The position numbers and the translations under genes were made by a program. From Nissolia schottii (Eukaryota; Streptophyta; Magnoliopsida; Fabales; Fabaceae): DNA of 64,000 nucleotides. This document shows, piece after piece, positions 44,720 through 55,949 of this stretch; within the stretch, counting starts at the first letter, position 1; every line of letters begins with the position of its first letter. The notes under the pieces were generated by a model that was not told the DNA's origin, did no database searches, and saw nothing but the letters and a program-made list of their open reading frames with translations. The stretch spans positions 63,225 through 127,224 of the forward strand of contig QANU01007800.1 of the NCBI GenBank assembly GCA_003254905.1, in the 5' to 3' direction.

Positions 44720-46238
44720 TTGAAAGCTTTATCTGCGCTTTTGTCGTTCAAATTAAATATATATCCTACTTTACGGCTTTCAGATCCACGAGAGATCCAA
44801 TTGCAGTATAGTCGGGTATAGTCGAATCCACAGAGAGTTGCAAAAATACTGTTCTTGAGTTTAGTTAATTAAACAATGAAGTGAAGGATTTGATAAATTG
44901 TTTGATAATTTAAATAAGTAAATAAATGACATAAAAGTAAATAGGCAACAAATCAGAGGTAGTTCCAGAGCTTGTTGGGAATTGAATCATATCGTAGTTT
45001 CATGCATCCAGTTACTTATTACATCGAATCATCATTTCATTGATTGCCCGCCACCAGTTCTTAACTTCTCATTGCTTTCGCACATGAAAAGATCACAGGT
45101 TTCCTTTGTTAAACTGTCACTTTCGCACACAAGCTTAACAAAGTACGCCAGCGTTATTCCAGATGTTAAAACGGCTAACCTTTATTCCAGTTACGGCAAC
45201 AAGATTAGATGAAATGATTTAGATCCAACTCTAATGATTGTAACTTTCGTTCACAACGTTCAAGTCTAGAATCTAGTTAAGCATAGTGATATTGATCTTA
45301 ACTTGGTTATGACTTAATTAACATAACATTCGTTCATACAACTAAGTCCCAATTCAAGAAGCAAGACACTAAACAAAGGCTAGCATTAAGCATAAAATCA
45401 TCAAGCAAATCAATAGAAACTGATAAATTCATATGCAATAGTTACATGGATACAATCATACTACAATAATGATCAAAATCCCAACAACAAGAGGATTACA
45501 AATCCATCTTACAAGAGAATCTCAGAGGCAAGGTTTAGACGCTTACCATGACACGTTACCACGCTATCATGACAGCGCTTCGCCGAGCTTCTTCGATCTC
45601 CTGGCTCCTTCGTTGCTAAACTAAACTAAGCTAAAAATACAAAGGAAGAATGAAGTTTTGGTGGAATAGGGGTGTATTGTGGATGGAAGGGGATGTCCTA
45701 AATGAGTGCCTTGGCCCTCCTATTTATAGGCAAAATCTGGGTCCATCGCTCAGCAGTTTGGGTACAACCGCTGAGCGATTCAGCCCATATCGCTGAGCGG
45801 CGGCGCAAAATCGCTGAGCGGTGTAATCATTTCACGCGGAGTAATAAATGCTCTGGCAGCTTTTGCAAGGGAGGCGCCGCTATCCAGGCTGGCGCCAGCT
45901 GATGCAATAAATGCGTGGCTGCAAGTGGCTCCGAGGGTACAACCGCTGTGCGGCCAAGGGTTCACCGCTCAGCGGCCTTTGTCTTTAGTGCACTAAGCGA
46001 TCCGTGGTAACCGCTGAGCGGTCTTCATGCCTGATTGCCTCCTTTAAGCTCTTTTTCCTATTATGCCCTTTTCTTCATTCCTTTGGGATTATTCTTTAAT
46101 TATTCATGTTTGCATCCATCTTACAAAATATATTATAAACCTACAAAAAATGGGGAATTCAATGAGATAATTCCTCAAAACATAATCAGATAAGTGCCAT
46201 TTCAATAGGTCAAAATTGTGTAAATTTGGCACTTATCA
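44720..46238 (-). mobile_element. Athila-type LTR, minus strand
   Basis: The plus strand begins TTGAAAGCTTTATCTGCGC and ends GGCACTTATCA, which is the inverse of TGATAAGTG...GCTTTCAA. A TATTTATA box (TATAAATA on the minus strand) lies at 45721-45728. Five exact CGCTSAGCG palindromes and variants at 45745-46020 lie just upstream of it on the minus strand. U5 blocks (CCGACTATACTGCAATTGGAT) match the other copies. Clean 5-bp target duplications were not seen. Confidence 0.8.
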
Positions 46239-46665
46239 GAGCTCCTGGTTCAGCTTGAACATGTGCTCGTGGAGCTCTTCACGTTCTTGCCTTTATGTCC
46301 CACTAGTAGATGAAGCCGCTGATCGAGGCCCCTTCATTGTAACCGAGAGTTGTGTCCCCCAGCCATACACGCAATTGCGGTTTATACCGCTAACCACCTC
46401 AAGCCAGATCACGTTCTGATCACTGGGATCTGGCTCGGTTCCCGAGGGCACACTCTCAGCCTGTTGAGTCTGTGCAGCCTGAAGTGCCTCCTCGAATGCA
46501 GCCTACAAAAATAAAAAAGTTAACGATTATTATTATTATGGGAAATTAAAATTAACATTTACGAAGATATAATAAAACAATTAATAATTGTTAATACATG
46601 AGAATACTCACCACAGTTTGTTGTGAGCAATCATTGACCCACCAAGACTTATCCACCGTGGTAGT
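46239..46665 (-). pseudogene. Second CACTA ORF (Ptta/En-Spm type), middle part
   Basis: The minus strand encodes AAFEEALQAAQTQQAESVPS, then DPSDQNVIWLEVVSGINRNC and VYGWGTQLSVTMKGP. The WLEVVSGINRNCVYGWG string corresponds to the W.EAVGG.K.GRVYGLGS signature of plant En/Spm-type second proteins. Near 46510 there is an intron-like boundary, then VDKSWWVNDCSQQTV at 46615-46660. Atha-type LTR insertions flank it on both sides. Confidence 0.7.
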
Positions 46666-48069
46666 TGATAAGTGTCATATTTTAGTATTTTCATAGGTTT
46701 AAATGACACCTATCTATTTTGCTTTCCATGAATTATCTAACCAATTTACCCGCTTTTGTAGGATTTTAGCATAATTCAAGATATGGATACAAATACTCTA
46801 AAAAGGATGAATTTCAAGGAAAACTCCCACAGGAATGAGAAACAAGGAGCAAAAGTGGAGAAGTAGAGAAAGCCCAAAGTAGCAAGTAAGGTTCAGACCG
46901 CTCAGCAGTCCCTTAAGCCGCTCAGCAGTGCCTTACTTCAGAGTGAAGTAACTGAAGCATGAAGCAAGCCTCTGCAAGCCACGCTGCAACCTTTGTAGCC
47001 GCCCTGACACCGTTCAGCAACCTACACGCCGCTCAGCAGTTCTAACAAAGATAATGTCAGGTCTGCATGTCAGAACTGACATAACTTCTTGGCGAAGAAA
47101 GCTGCACCGCACAAAACTGCTTAGCAGGGCCCTGTAGCCTCTGAGTGGCCCCTGAAAATTTCGCCTATAAATAGGCCCTTTCATTCAGATTCCAATAACA
47201 ATTCATTCTTCCATTCACAATTCTCACATATAGAGTCCGAATCATAGTGTAGTTAGGCAACAAAGAGGAAGGCTAGAGAAGGACCCAAGAAAGATCGAGG
47301 AAGCACGGCTTGTCATGACAGCATGAGCACGTGTTATGGTGAGCGTCCATCCCCTTGCGCCCTTGATTTTCTCTTGTAAGATGGTTTATAATCCTCTTGT
47401 TGTTGGGATTTTGATGAACATTATAGCATGATTGTATCCATATAAATTTTGCATGAATGAATCTATCAATTTCTCTGATTTACATGAATTGATTTTAAGC
47501 TTAATGCCTGTTTTAGCTTTGCTACCTAAAACTCGATTTAAAACTGGATGATTGCGAGTGAAAGCTACATCACTATGGTTGGAACTAAATCAACTCATCT
47601 GATGCTCTTAATTGCTAGAGATAGAGTTAAGATCATTAGTCGTTTTAACATCCACAATAACATCAGTTGCTTTGTTAGTTTGTGCAAGAGATTGACAAAA
47701 TAGCAAAAGGGACTGAGTGATCTTTTCATGCTCGAGAGAGATGAACAAGATAAGAACTGGTGGCTAGAAATCGAAGAAATGATAATTCATATGCATTGAG
47801 TGAATGGTTATATGAAACTGTAATATGATTCAATTCCTAACAAGCTTCCTGATCTACTTCTAATTTGTTGCCCATTTATCTTTTATCTATTTAATTACAA
47901 AATCACTTTACAAATCCTTCACTATATTGTTTAATTGACAAACTCAAGAATGGCTTTATTCAACTCCCTGTAGATACTATACCCGACTATACTGCAATCG
48001 AATCCCTTGAGGATTTGAAAGATGTAAAGAAGGATATATAAAAATGACGAGTGTAAAAAGCTTTCAACA
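46666..48069 (+). mobile_element. Athila-type solo LTR (1404 bp)
   Basis: Starts TGATAAGTGTCATA and ends GCTTTCAACA, flanked by GTAGT (46661-46665) and GTGGT (48070-48074), a 5-bp duplication with one mismatch. The TATAAATA box is at 47166-47173. The palindrome array upstream has decayed to CGCTCAGCA forms. It interrupts the second CACTA ORF. Confidence 0.85.
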
Positions 48070-48760
48070 GTGGTGTGCATCTCGTAAAACAGCTCAGCCC
48101 CCGACAGCTCCCGACCCATCTGCCGGCGTTGCATACTCAGTTGTTTAAATATTAGTTTCAAATGTAAAGTAGTTATTTAATTACAAAATTAAAATGCAAT
48201 ACATAATGATTATAGAATAAATTAAGGCGCGAAATTACGTACCATTCTGAGTTGTGTCAACGGCAAACTCGCGGAGCCGCCGGTGTGAATGTTGCCCATC
48301 CCGACCCTGGGTGTGGGCATACCTTGAGTTCTCAGATCGAGCTTTAAACTCATCTGGGGTCCAAATGGCGTGAAGTTGAGCAAGCTGCTTAAGAGTCAAC
48401 TAGCTCGGGTCTTTGTCCTTCCCCCAACAGATGTCACCCAGCAGCTGCTAAAGACGACAGTCAACCTGATAATTGGACGCCTTCTTCTTGTCGACCGCCT
48501 CTTCTTCAGGATCATACTTGAAATAATCCTTAAAAAACAAGTATGAAAACATTAATTAGTAATTAACAAAATAAATAATTGGACAACTAAAACTTTATAT
48601 TTATTAAAAACAATCAAAAAATTACCTTCCATAGATTGAACATGAGTGTCTTCTCCTCCTTAGTGTACTCCTACCACTTAGAGACGACTCTGTTATAGGA
48701 TTTTTTTATCGTCTCTATAACGGTGTGGCTATGAGCCTCATAGGGAATCCACCTACATGT
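48070..48760 (-). pseudogene. Second CACTA ORF (Ptta/En-Spm type), N-terminal part
   Basis: From right to left the minus strand encodes WIPYEAHSHTVIETIKKSYN, then KEEKTLMFNLWK. After an intron-like gap (48540-48620) comes YQVDCRLQQLLGDICWGKDK, LKQLAQLHAIWTPDEFKARS and YAHTQGRDGQHSHRRLRE. After a second gap comes MQRRQMGRELSGAELFYEMH up to the LTR insertion. The pattern follows plant En/Spm second-ORF proteins. One in-frame stop occurs before LTLKQL. Confidence 0.65.
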
Positions 48761-48929
48761 ACAAACACACACACGCACACACATATAAATTTGTGTATCA
48801 GTAATATTAAAAAAATGTAAATTCAAACACACTAATTTAGGATAATTTCTTTTGGTAGACAACACACTATTATGATAATGAAAGGCAAGACTGCAACAAC
48901 GATAAATAAAGCAGGGGTAGGGAAACCCT

Positions 48930-49165
48930 TCAACAAAGACAACATGGTTCTAAAACAAACGACTACACAACAACAACAACACATTATAATAGCGACAACA
49001 CAACAACGAAAAAGCACAACAACAACAAAATACATATCAACGAAAATCACAACAGAAACAACTAAATACATAGCAAAAATGACAATGAAAAACACAACAA
49101 CAACCATGAAATACACAACAACAATAACAACAATGAAAAGCAAGAGTGAGTACAACAACAACCAT
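48930..49165 (+). repeat. (ACA)n-rich simple repeat
   Basis: Imperfect ACAACAACAACAAC repeats. The threonine-rich plus frame and valine/cysteine-rich minus frame here are compositional. Confidence 0.85.
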
Positions 49166-49740
49166 GAACTACCTTCAAGCGTTAGTTGTCGTGCGATTGT
49201 GGTAATACCTGTTGACCATCACGTGGTTGTGGCCAAAGTCGTGCGTGATGACAAGTGCGATGATAGTGAGAGTGGAGACAATTAGAGAAGAAGAGGATGG
49301 TAGATGGAGAGCAAGAGTGGGTTGAGAGTGGCAGTGGTTTTGTGGGTTAGAGGAAGTCTCTAGAAGTAAGGGGAAGTTAGGGTTTTTAACCTGTGAAATT
49401 TGGGGTTTTCATTTACATGGCTTAATTTGGGTTTAATTAGTATTAACTATAAGTTAATTGGGGATAATTAGATATAATATCTTAAACAATGTCATTTTTA
49501 TGTAATTAGATGACTACTTTTTAAATGTTGTTATTTTGGTAGGTGCCATGTAGGATGTGAGCATAGAACTTAATGTGACACATCAATAACACTATAACAG
49601 AAATGAGGTGAGGGATTAACTTGATTCATGGTCCACACTTTCAAGGATTAAAATGACTTATTTTGAAATTGAGTGATTAAAGTAACTCATGGTTACAATG
49701 TTAGGAACTAAAGTGAGCATTTTCCCAATTGGTTTTCCAC
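49166..49740. other. Spacer with a CACTA-like end
   Basis: Contains CACTATAACAGAAATGAGG at 49589, which resembles a CACTA terminus in plus orientation. Subterminal-type repeats are not evident after it. No gene. Confidence 0.3.
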
Positions 49741-50460
49741 TAAGCTCGCATAGCGTTTTAAGCAACTCAATGCCTCAAATTTGTGGGAAACCAAGTAGAT
49801 ATAACTGAAACGAGTGCAATCATCTATAAATGTGTTGAACTAGTGCGCTCTGTGCCTAGCCTTGACATTCATGTGCCCACAGATGTTAGAATGGATTAAT
49901 TGTAAAGGAAATTCGGCTCTAGTTGCTTTATCAAAAGGTTTTCTTGTAGATTTTCCAGCTAGAAAACATTCACAAGTAGACAATTATACCTGCTCAATGC
50001 CCGGAAACAAACTTTGTTTTGTTAACCGTTGCATCCTCTGTTGGCCAATGTGACCAAATCTAGTGTGCCATACATTTATATCAAATCAAAATCATGAGAA
50101 GAGGCAAACATAAAAATACTGACATTATTACTAATAATAGAGTCGTCGTCCAAATCCATAACAATAAAACCTGAATCCAAAAGTCAATTTTACTGAATTT
50201 TTATGAATGAGAAAATCAAAGCCTAGCCTAAGTAAAGCCATAATAGAAATAACATTTTGCCGAATTTGAGGTGCATAGAGGACATCAGGTAGAATAAGGT
50301 CTCAATTGACAAGCAGGACTAACTTGTATGTTCCGATCCCTTTGATCGCAATCTTGGTGTTGTTGCCTACATATACCCACTTTGCCCTATTTGGAACTCA
50401 CCGAAAATCAGTAAAGGCATCATAGTCCCTCGCCATATGGTCTGTTGTTCTTAAGTCTAC
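49741..50460 (-). pseudogene. Ty1/copia element 2: protease and integrase N-terminal part
   Basis: The minus strand contains a protease-like segment VDLRTTDHMARDYDAF with the catalytic D-S/T-G pattern altered. Next are KWVYVGNNTKIAIKGIGTYK and LPDVLYAPQIRQNVIS, then the zinc-binding GHIGQQRMQRLTKQSLF. The integrase start LIHSNICGHMNVKARHRAH follows, then DDCTRFSYIYLVSHKFEAL. Stops and frameshifts separate these. RT and RNase H are missing on the left, so the element is truncated near 49741. Confidence 0.8.
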
Positions 50461-50463
50461 AAT

Positions 50464-51239
50464 CTACACAGGATAAGATTCAGTTAGAAAATCAAAGCTA
50501 GAAACACAAAGTTCACTAGTAGAAGCATTTATCAGTACCTTTTTATTTGGCTTAGGGCATTCACTCACATAGTGACCTTTCTGGTTGTAGTTGTAGCACT
50601 TTATCTTTGCTAAATTGACTTTTCGGTGCTTCTTTTTTCCTTGTTGATGATCTTCCTTAGGCTTCTTGTTAGGCTTGGCTTGCCCATTTTTCTTTTCCCA
50701 ATTCTTTCTTTTAGAACAACTTTGTTGGTTGGAGGTTGCCATATGCAACTCAGCTATTGGTTTCCAACCTCTAGTCTCTCCTCCTCCAGCTCAAGGTGTC
50801 TCCAGACATCATCTAGTGTGGTGATCCTTTCATTACGAGTTAGGTGTATCTTCATATGCTCCCATGAATTGGGCAAAGAACGGATGATCGCTTGGATTCG
50901 CTACTTGTCAGTCAAGAAGTTACCAACATCTCTCAACTCTCTAATCATGTTTGACATCAACCTCATATGCTTTTTCATTGAATGCTCTGGATTTTTCTTA
51001 AATGTATCAAACTTGATCGTTACTGAACACAACTTGGTTACAGACGTAGTTCCGAACCTCGTCCTAAGAGAATTCCAAAGTGTCATAGCATTTTGGTGAT
51101 TCTTGAACTCCCTTAGAACGTCATCATCCAAGGTGCTTAGCAATGTAATGCGAGCTATGAAGTTCTTTTTCTTCCAAGCATCATATACCTCACGGTCCTG
51201 CCTATGTTGGGTCATGGTTCCAGCTTCTGCTTCATTCAT
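50464..51239 (-). pseudogene. Ty1/copia element 2: gag
   Basis: The minus strand 50901-51239 encodes a gag core (REVYDAWKKKNFIARITLLS, then NAMTLWNSLRTRFGTTSVTK and HMRLMSNMIRELRDVG). 50464-50748 encodes a basic stretch followed by a degenerate zinc knuckle (CYNYNQKGHYVSEC). There the second cysteine of the CCHC motif is replaced by tyrosine. A frameshift lies near 50760-50900. Gag normally packages the element RNA, but this copy is defective. Confidence 0.85.
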
Positions 51240-51995
51240 TAATTCAGAGCCTCAACGGTCTCCTGAATCTACAAGGGGAAAGTTTACATATTTCTTGGAC
51301 ACTTCAATTACTTTTCTGAGACTCCACAAGAGGAATCATTTCAGTTTTCCGAATTAAGATCCTAAAACAAGGTGAACTAATCAATTATTTGTTATCGATA
51401 GTAATACCAAATACCGCAGAGAACACAACTTGGATACCATTTCATATGAATATATAGTGGTGACCCTTTAATTAAGCGCCCATCAAACACCCCCCGCTCT
51501 CTTTAACAACTCATCCCCAATTAGCATCAAGGACGTGAAAAATTCAATCTCTTCTCTAACAATTACGTATATTTTCATTTTTATGACACCGTATAAGGAT
51601 TCATCCAACTTTGACAAATTTAAAGGAGAAATTTCTTTTCTCTACCTTGAAAAAATAACTTATCCCCAGCTAGCATCAAGTACAAATGACACTATAATAT
51701 AAGGATTCATCCAACTTTGTCAAATTTGAAGACCTATTTTATGAGGTGTCACAAATGTAGAGATCCACCTGTCATAAGATAGAGATGAGCTGTGTCCGTA
51801 AGTTACGCTTCCATGCTGGAGAAAATGTACAGACATATTTTCCAACATCATGATGGATGGCATTGAATACAGTACATAAACCCTCCAAAAAGGCAGGCTA
51901 ATATATGCGTGGCTGGTATCTATATATCCGCGGTCCCAATGGTTTTCCATTTCGCTTAGACATTGTCATATTTTCATTCTTTTCTATTTTTTTTN
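51240..51995. other. 5' flank of copia element 2 and unassigned sequence
   Basis: 51240-51430 is gag N-terminal or leader sequence in the same orientation. Beyond it a pair of related blocks (ACTCATCCCCAATTAGCATC near 51508 and TTATCCCCAGCTAGCATCAA near 51659), each followed by GGATTCATCCAACTTTG, marks a degraded repeat. No gene. Confidence 0.35.
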
Positions 51996-52142
51996 ATTAA
52001 ACGAACTCAAGAACGGTATTTTTGCAACTCTCTGTGGATTCGACTATATCCGACTATACTGGAATCGGATTCCTAATCTGAAAGCCGTAAAGTAGGTATA
52101 TATTTTAATTTGAACGACAAAAGCGCAGATAAGCTTTCTACA
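51996..52142 (+). repeat. Athila-type LTR 3' tail (147 bp)
   Basis: Matches the last part of the LTRs at 11478 and 44720: GAACTCAAGAACGGTATTTT, CCGACTATACTGGAATCGGA, GAAAGCCGTAAAGTAGG and GACAAAAGCGCAGATAAGC. It ends TTCTACA. The first 1.3 kb is missing. Confidence 0.75.
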
Positions 52143-53954
52143 AGCTTGGCACAGTTGTGACAAAACCTAAGCTGTGGCAAGATCCTAGAAAGTGGTTAAA
52201 AAGGCTTTCATTAGGCACCAGTAGTGGTGCTGAGAGGGTTCCACGGAGGATCCCTGGAGTGCTGAGAGGGCTACGTGAAGAGTGCTGAGTGGGCACCAAG
52301 AGTGGCGCTGAGTGGGTTTCCGCGGAGTTTCCTGAAGTTGTTGAGTGGTTACAAGTATGTATATGATGAATGAATGAGTTATGTTATGATGATGTATGAT
52401 CATGTATGATGAGCATGTCATGAGGAATGCTTAGTATGATGCATGTAGAACATTTTCATGAGGTATGTTTATGATGAGTGCATGACATATTTGTATGATG
52501 ATGTATGTGGAACATTGCATGTAGAATATGTATGTTAGGAATGATTATGCTATCATGCATCATGAGAAATAGAGGTTAATCACGTAAAGTTTAAAGAGCA
52601 TAATTGAACCTTAGGGAATAAGTATGTAGCTATATGATAGGAAGCATCTCTCTTGGCAGACACGCCCCTCACCAGTCCCCCCAAGGGGTGGATCGGTTAA
52701 TGATGATGAAAGAAAAGAAAGAAAGAAAGAAAGTAAAGAAAAGAAGAATGAGAAAGGGTGATGTCACACCTAAAGTTATGAGTATGATGATGAGTCCAAC
52801 GCTTGGTTGCGTCGCGAGGGCCAACCCCCGCCTCCTACCTAGTGGAGGTTAGCCCACTTGATTGGCGGTGATGGACACTAGACCCCATCGGTGGTTAGTA
52901 ACCACTCTGATGTGAGCGAAGCTGGGTCATCATCAAGTTGGGAACATAAGTGGTTGTAGTCATTTGGCCACGGCTACATGGTCGAAGGACTAGAGGAAAA
53001 GCGCTAACCCGGGTAAGCCGGTATGCGTAAGAAAAAGAATGAGAAGACGCTAACCCAGGTAAGCCGGTATGCGTAAGAAAAGAAAAGAAGGACGCTAACC
53101 CGGGCAAGCCGGTATGCGTAAGAGAACCCCATGCATAGAGTATGAAATGAATGTGTATGAACGATGTGATGAACAAGTATGTGATGCATAAGTATATGAT
53201 AAAGTATGTAAGCATGTGTATGAAGTAAGTACCGTCAAGAGATCACTCGAGACAGCTATGTATGTACGCAAGAAAAGTTAACAAGCACGAGAACTTAGAT
53301 AAGAAAGACTAGTTCCCCAGTCACCTAGTAAAGTAGATAAAGCCATTCAGGACCTTAGGCCAGATAATAATCAGTAGGATGTTAGTATGCATGTTCAATT
53401 AGAAACACCTGAGCGGCCTGTTGATAAGTGAGTTAAAAAGATCCCCAGACGCCAAGGTAAACCACTGAGGACGAATGTTCTTACCCCCACTCACTTATGC
53501 TTCCAGGGGCAGACGGGAGCTATGAGAAGCACCAAGAGGATCATAAAAGAACAGAAGACAAGCTACCGATGACAGACGGACAGATCTTCAAGGATGAACT
53601 TTTATTATGTGTATGAATGACTATGGCATGTATATGTACTTTATTATAATATTATATGATTGGTTGTACTTATCTGTGAAGGACCAGGTACTTGCTTATG
53701 TAAATATTTATGCTATGAATGACTATTGGTTGTAAGCCGCAAGCTCTATCGTTTGTCTTATATACTTTGATTCACACATGGCTCATATTTCATAAATAAG
53801 CACTTGGTAACAAAGTTTTAAATTGGTTCATATTTTCCTTAATCTAGTATTTTTGAAAAAGTAATGAGGGACTATGAGTATTCCCACCAAGTGAATAACA
53901 ACCTAGTGAGTATTGCGTACTACTCGAGGGTATGCAATTAGCTAGGGTGTTACA
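52143..53954 (+). repeat. Leader fragment, then Tekay-type LTR 3' part
   Basis: The first 80 bp (CTTGGCACAGTTGTG and following) resemble 44640-44719 on the minus strand. From about 52200 there is a short GTGCTGAGTGGGCACC-type repeat. From about 52550 the sequence follows the Tekay-type LTR of 34150-34920 and then 13150-13920, ending AGCTAGGGTGTTACA at 53954. The 5' half of that LTR is absent. Confidence 0.6.
52997..53128 (+). repeat. Triplicated 46-bp unit ACGCTAACCCGGGTAAGCCG
   Basis: Three copies of CGCTAACCC(G/A)GG(T/C)AAGCCGGTATGCGTAAGA-type units. A single diverged copy occurs at about 34718-34752 in the LTR starting at 32392, so this array expanded within one copy. Confidence 0.8.
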
Positions 53955-54321
53955 TTGAGAAAGGCTTGTAATTAGGATAAGAACCCTAACCATTAATTAA
54001 GATCAATTGATAATTGTTTAATAGTTGTATTAGGATAGTTGTGTGGGTTTGTCTATGAATCTAATTGAGTTTAGAGCAAGTGAGTCATTAGCCCTATCGT
54101 TCATCCCATCATTTAGTATTTTCTTTTATTTAATTTGTATTTTACCTTTGTTGTTATATCTCCATTTTTTCCTTTATCCTGTCAATCAATTCAATTTAGT
54201 AATTTATTAATCGAGTTCTAGTGTAATATTATCCTCATGGGTTCGACAACTCGAGTATTAATACTCACTCTTATTACTTGTACAAATTAGTACACTTGCC
54301 AGTGTTGCAAAATTTGCATCA
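53955..54321 (+). repeat. Tat/Ogre-like LTR, 3' part
   Basis: Matches the inverse of 17130-17495. It ends near TTTGCATCA and is followed at 54327-54343 by TTGGCGTCGTTATCAGA, a primer-binding-site-like sequence. The 5' part was cut by the Tekay-type LTR that ends at 53954. Confidence 0.65.
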
Positions 54322-54793
54322 AGTTTTTGGCGTCGTTATCAGAGACAAATTTTATTGCTTAATTTATCGATTTGCTAAGACTTGAAAGATTTATTTCATT
54401 TTTTATTTTTATTTTTTAGTACAGTTGTGTTTCATTCTTCCGATTACTTGTGACTTTCATGTGTATGATACGTGATTTTAGTGTATGCGAAAGAAAAACC
54501 TAAGCTGTGGCAAGATCCTAAGATTGAGAAACTGTGAGAATGTTAAGAAGGGAGACTAGAGAAGTGAGAGCACAGGCTGCACAAACACCACCTGCACCTA
54601 AGATCACCATGGCTACAACAAATAACAATAATGATGATAATAGGGTGGTGATTGAGTTCTATAATCAATCCAGTAACAACGCTTCTGCCATCGTGAAGCC
54701 AATTTTTGGTAATCAAAATTATGAGGTAAAGTCGTCGACCTTCACATTCATCCAGAACAACTATCAAGTCTTTGGGTTGGAAATCTCCTGAAT
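54322..54793 (+). pseudogene. Retrotransposon leader and possible gag start
   Basis: After the PBS comes untranslated leader, then an 85-codon frame (54534-54791) with RETREVRAQAAQTPPAPKIT and an asparagine/aspartate-rich segment. That could be the gag N-terminus of the Tat-like element. A 25-base string beginning AAACCTAAGC at 54494 is also present at 52169. I do not recognise a conserved gag domain. Confidence 0.35.
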
Positions 54794-54794
54794 C

Positions 54795-55949
54795 TGGGAG
54801 ATCACCAGCTGAGAATCACTGTGTACTACTATCACTTGGGCTTCGACCTCCTTGGCGAGAAGTAGTCCTGTAATTACAACTTCGTATTTGACTTAGTTAT
54901 TAGAAGTAAGCTCTAAGCTTTCTGGAAGCCACCACTAGAGAGAAGGTTGTATTCTCCATCCTTTGGTATCTTGTCTCTAGGTCTTGCAGCACCTTGCTCA
55001 CAAAGTAGATAGGGGTTTGTCCCTGGGTCGTGTCTCGAAATAGGACAACCCCTACAACGGCTTCTCCTATGGATAGGTACAATACCAGTTTTTCTCCTAA
55101 TTCAGACCTGGTAAGGATTGGAGGAGACGCTAGGTACTCCTTCAATTTTTGAAATTTGTATTCACATTGTTCGCTCCATAAGAAATCTTTCCCCTTCTTC
55201 AGGAGGTTGAAGAATGGAAGAGTTCTCTTTGCAGAAGTAGAGAGGAACCGTGCCAAAGCAGCGGTTATTCTGGCGAGTTGTTGTATTTTCTTTGGGGAGT
55301 TGGGTCTCCTCATTTCTATGATGGCTCAGCATTGGTCTAGATTGGCTTTGATTCCTCGATTGGTAAGCATGAAGCCAAAGAACTTCCCTGCTTCTAAGGA
55401 AAAGGCACATTTAAGAGGATTAAGCATCATGTTATGTGCCCTTAACTGCTCAAAAACTACTTCTAATTCCTTTAGTATGCTTCCTTCTTCTGTGCTCTTC
55501 AATAACATGTCATCCACATAGACTTCCATCACCGTGCCAATCATGTCGCCAAACATTCGGTTCATTAGTCGTTGATTGGTAGCTCCCGCGTTCTTTAACC
55601 CGAATGGCATTACCTTGTAGTAGTAATTTCCCACTAGAGTGAGGAATGTTGTCTTCTTTGTGTCATCCGGGTGCATTCAAATCTAGTTGTATCCTGAGTA
55701 TACATCCATAAAGCTTAGGTATATATATCTGAATGAAGCATCCACCAAGCTATCAATGTTTGGTAATGGGTAAGAGCCCTTAGGGCAGGCTTTGTTGATG
55801 TTGGTGTAATCAACACACACCCTTATCTTGCCATTGGACTTGGGCACCATTACCACATTAGAAAGACAGGTGGGATATCGTATTTCAGCAATAAAGTCCG
55901 GTTTGAGGAGTCCTTCTATTCCTTTACCACTACCTGCCTTTCTGAACAC
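54795..55949 (-). pseudogene. Ty3/gypsy (Tat/Ogre lineage) reverse transcriptase and RNase H
   Basis: In minus-strand order: 55683-55949 has LLKPDFIAEIRYPTCLSNVV, MVPKSNGKIRVCVDYTNINK, ACPKGSYPLPNIDSLVD and SFMDVYSGYN. 55326-55676 has MHPDDTKKTTFLT, YYKVMPFGLKNAGATNQRLM, the catalytic VYVDDM and MLNPLKCAFSLEAGKFFGFM. 54900-55313 has the connection and RNase H (LARFLSTSAKRTLPFFNLLK, IYFVSKVLQDLETRYQRME). From 54795 to about 54905 an archaeal-type RNase H piece (VVHSDSQLV) is seen. The strings are diagnostic of the Tat/Ogre branch. Stops and frameshifts are present between pieces, and integrase is missing on the left. Confidence 0.88.

Noticed and set aside
48832-49285. Valine-rich membrane protein and threonine-rich protein
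   Set aside because: Both strands of an (ACA)n repeat.
49589-49608. Right-hand partner of the CACTA terminus at 39037
   Set aside because: CACTATAACAGAAATG is in the same orientation as a left terminus, not inverted, and lacks subterminal repeats.
52895-53215. Protein with repeated AYRLARVS/AYRLTRVS units
   Set aside because: The peptide repeat is the minus-strand reading of the triplicated 46-bp LTR unit.
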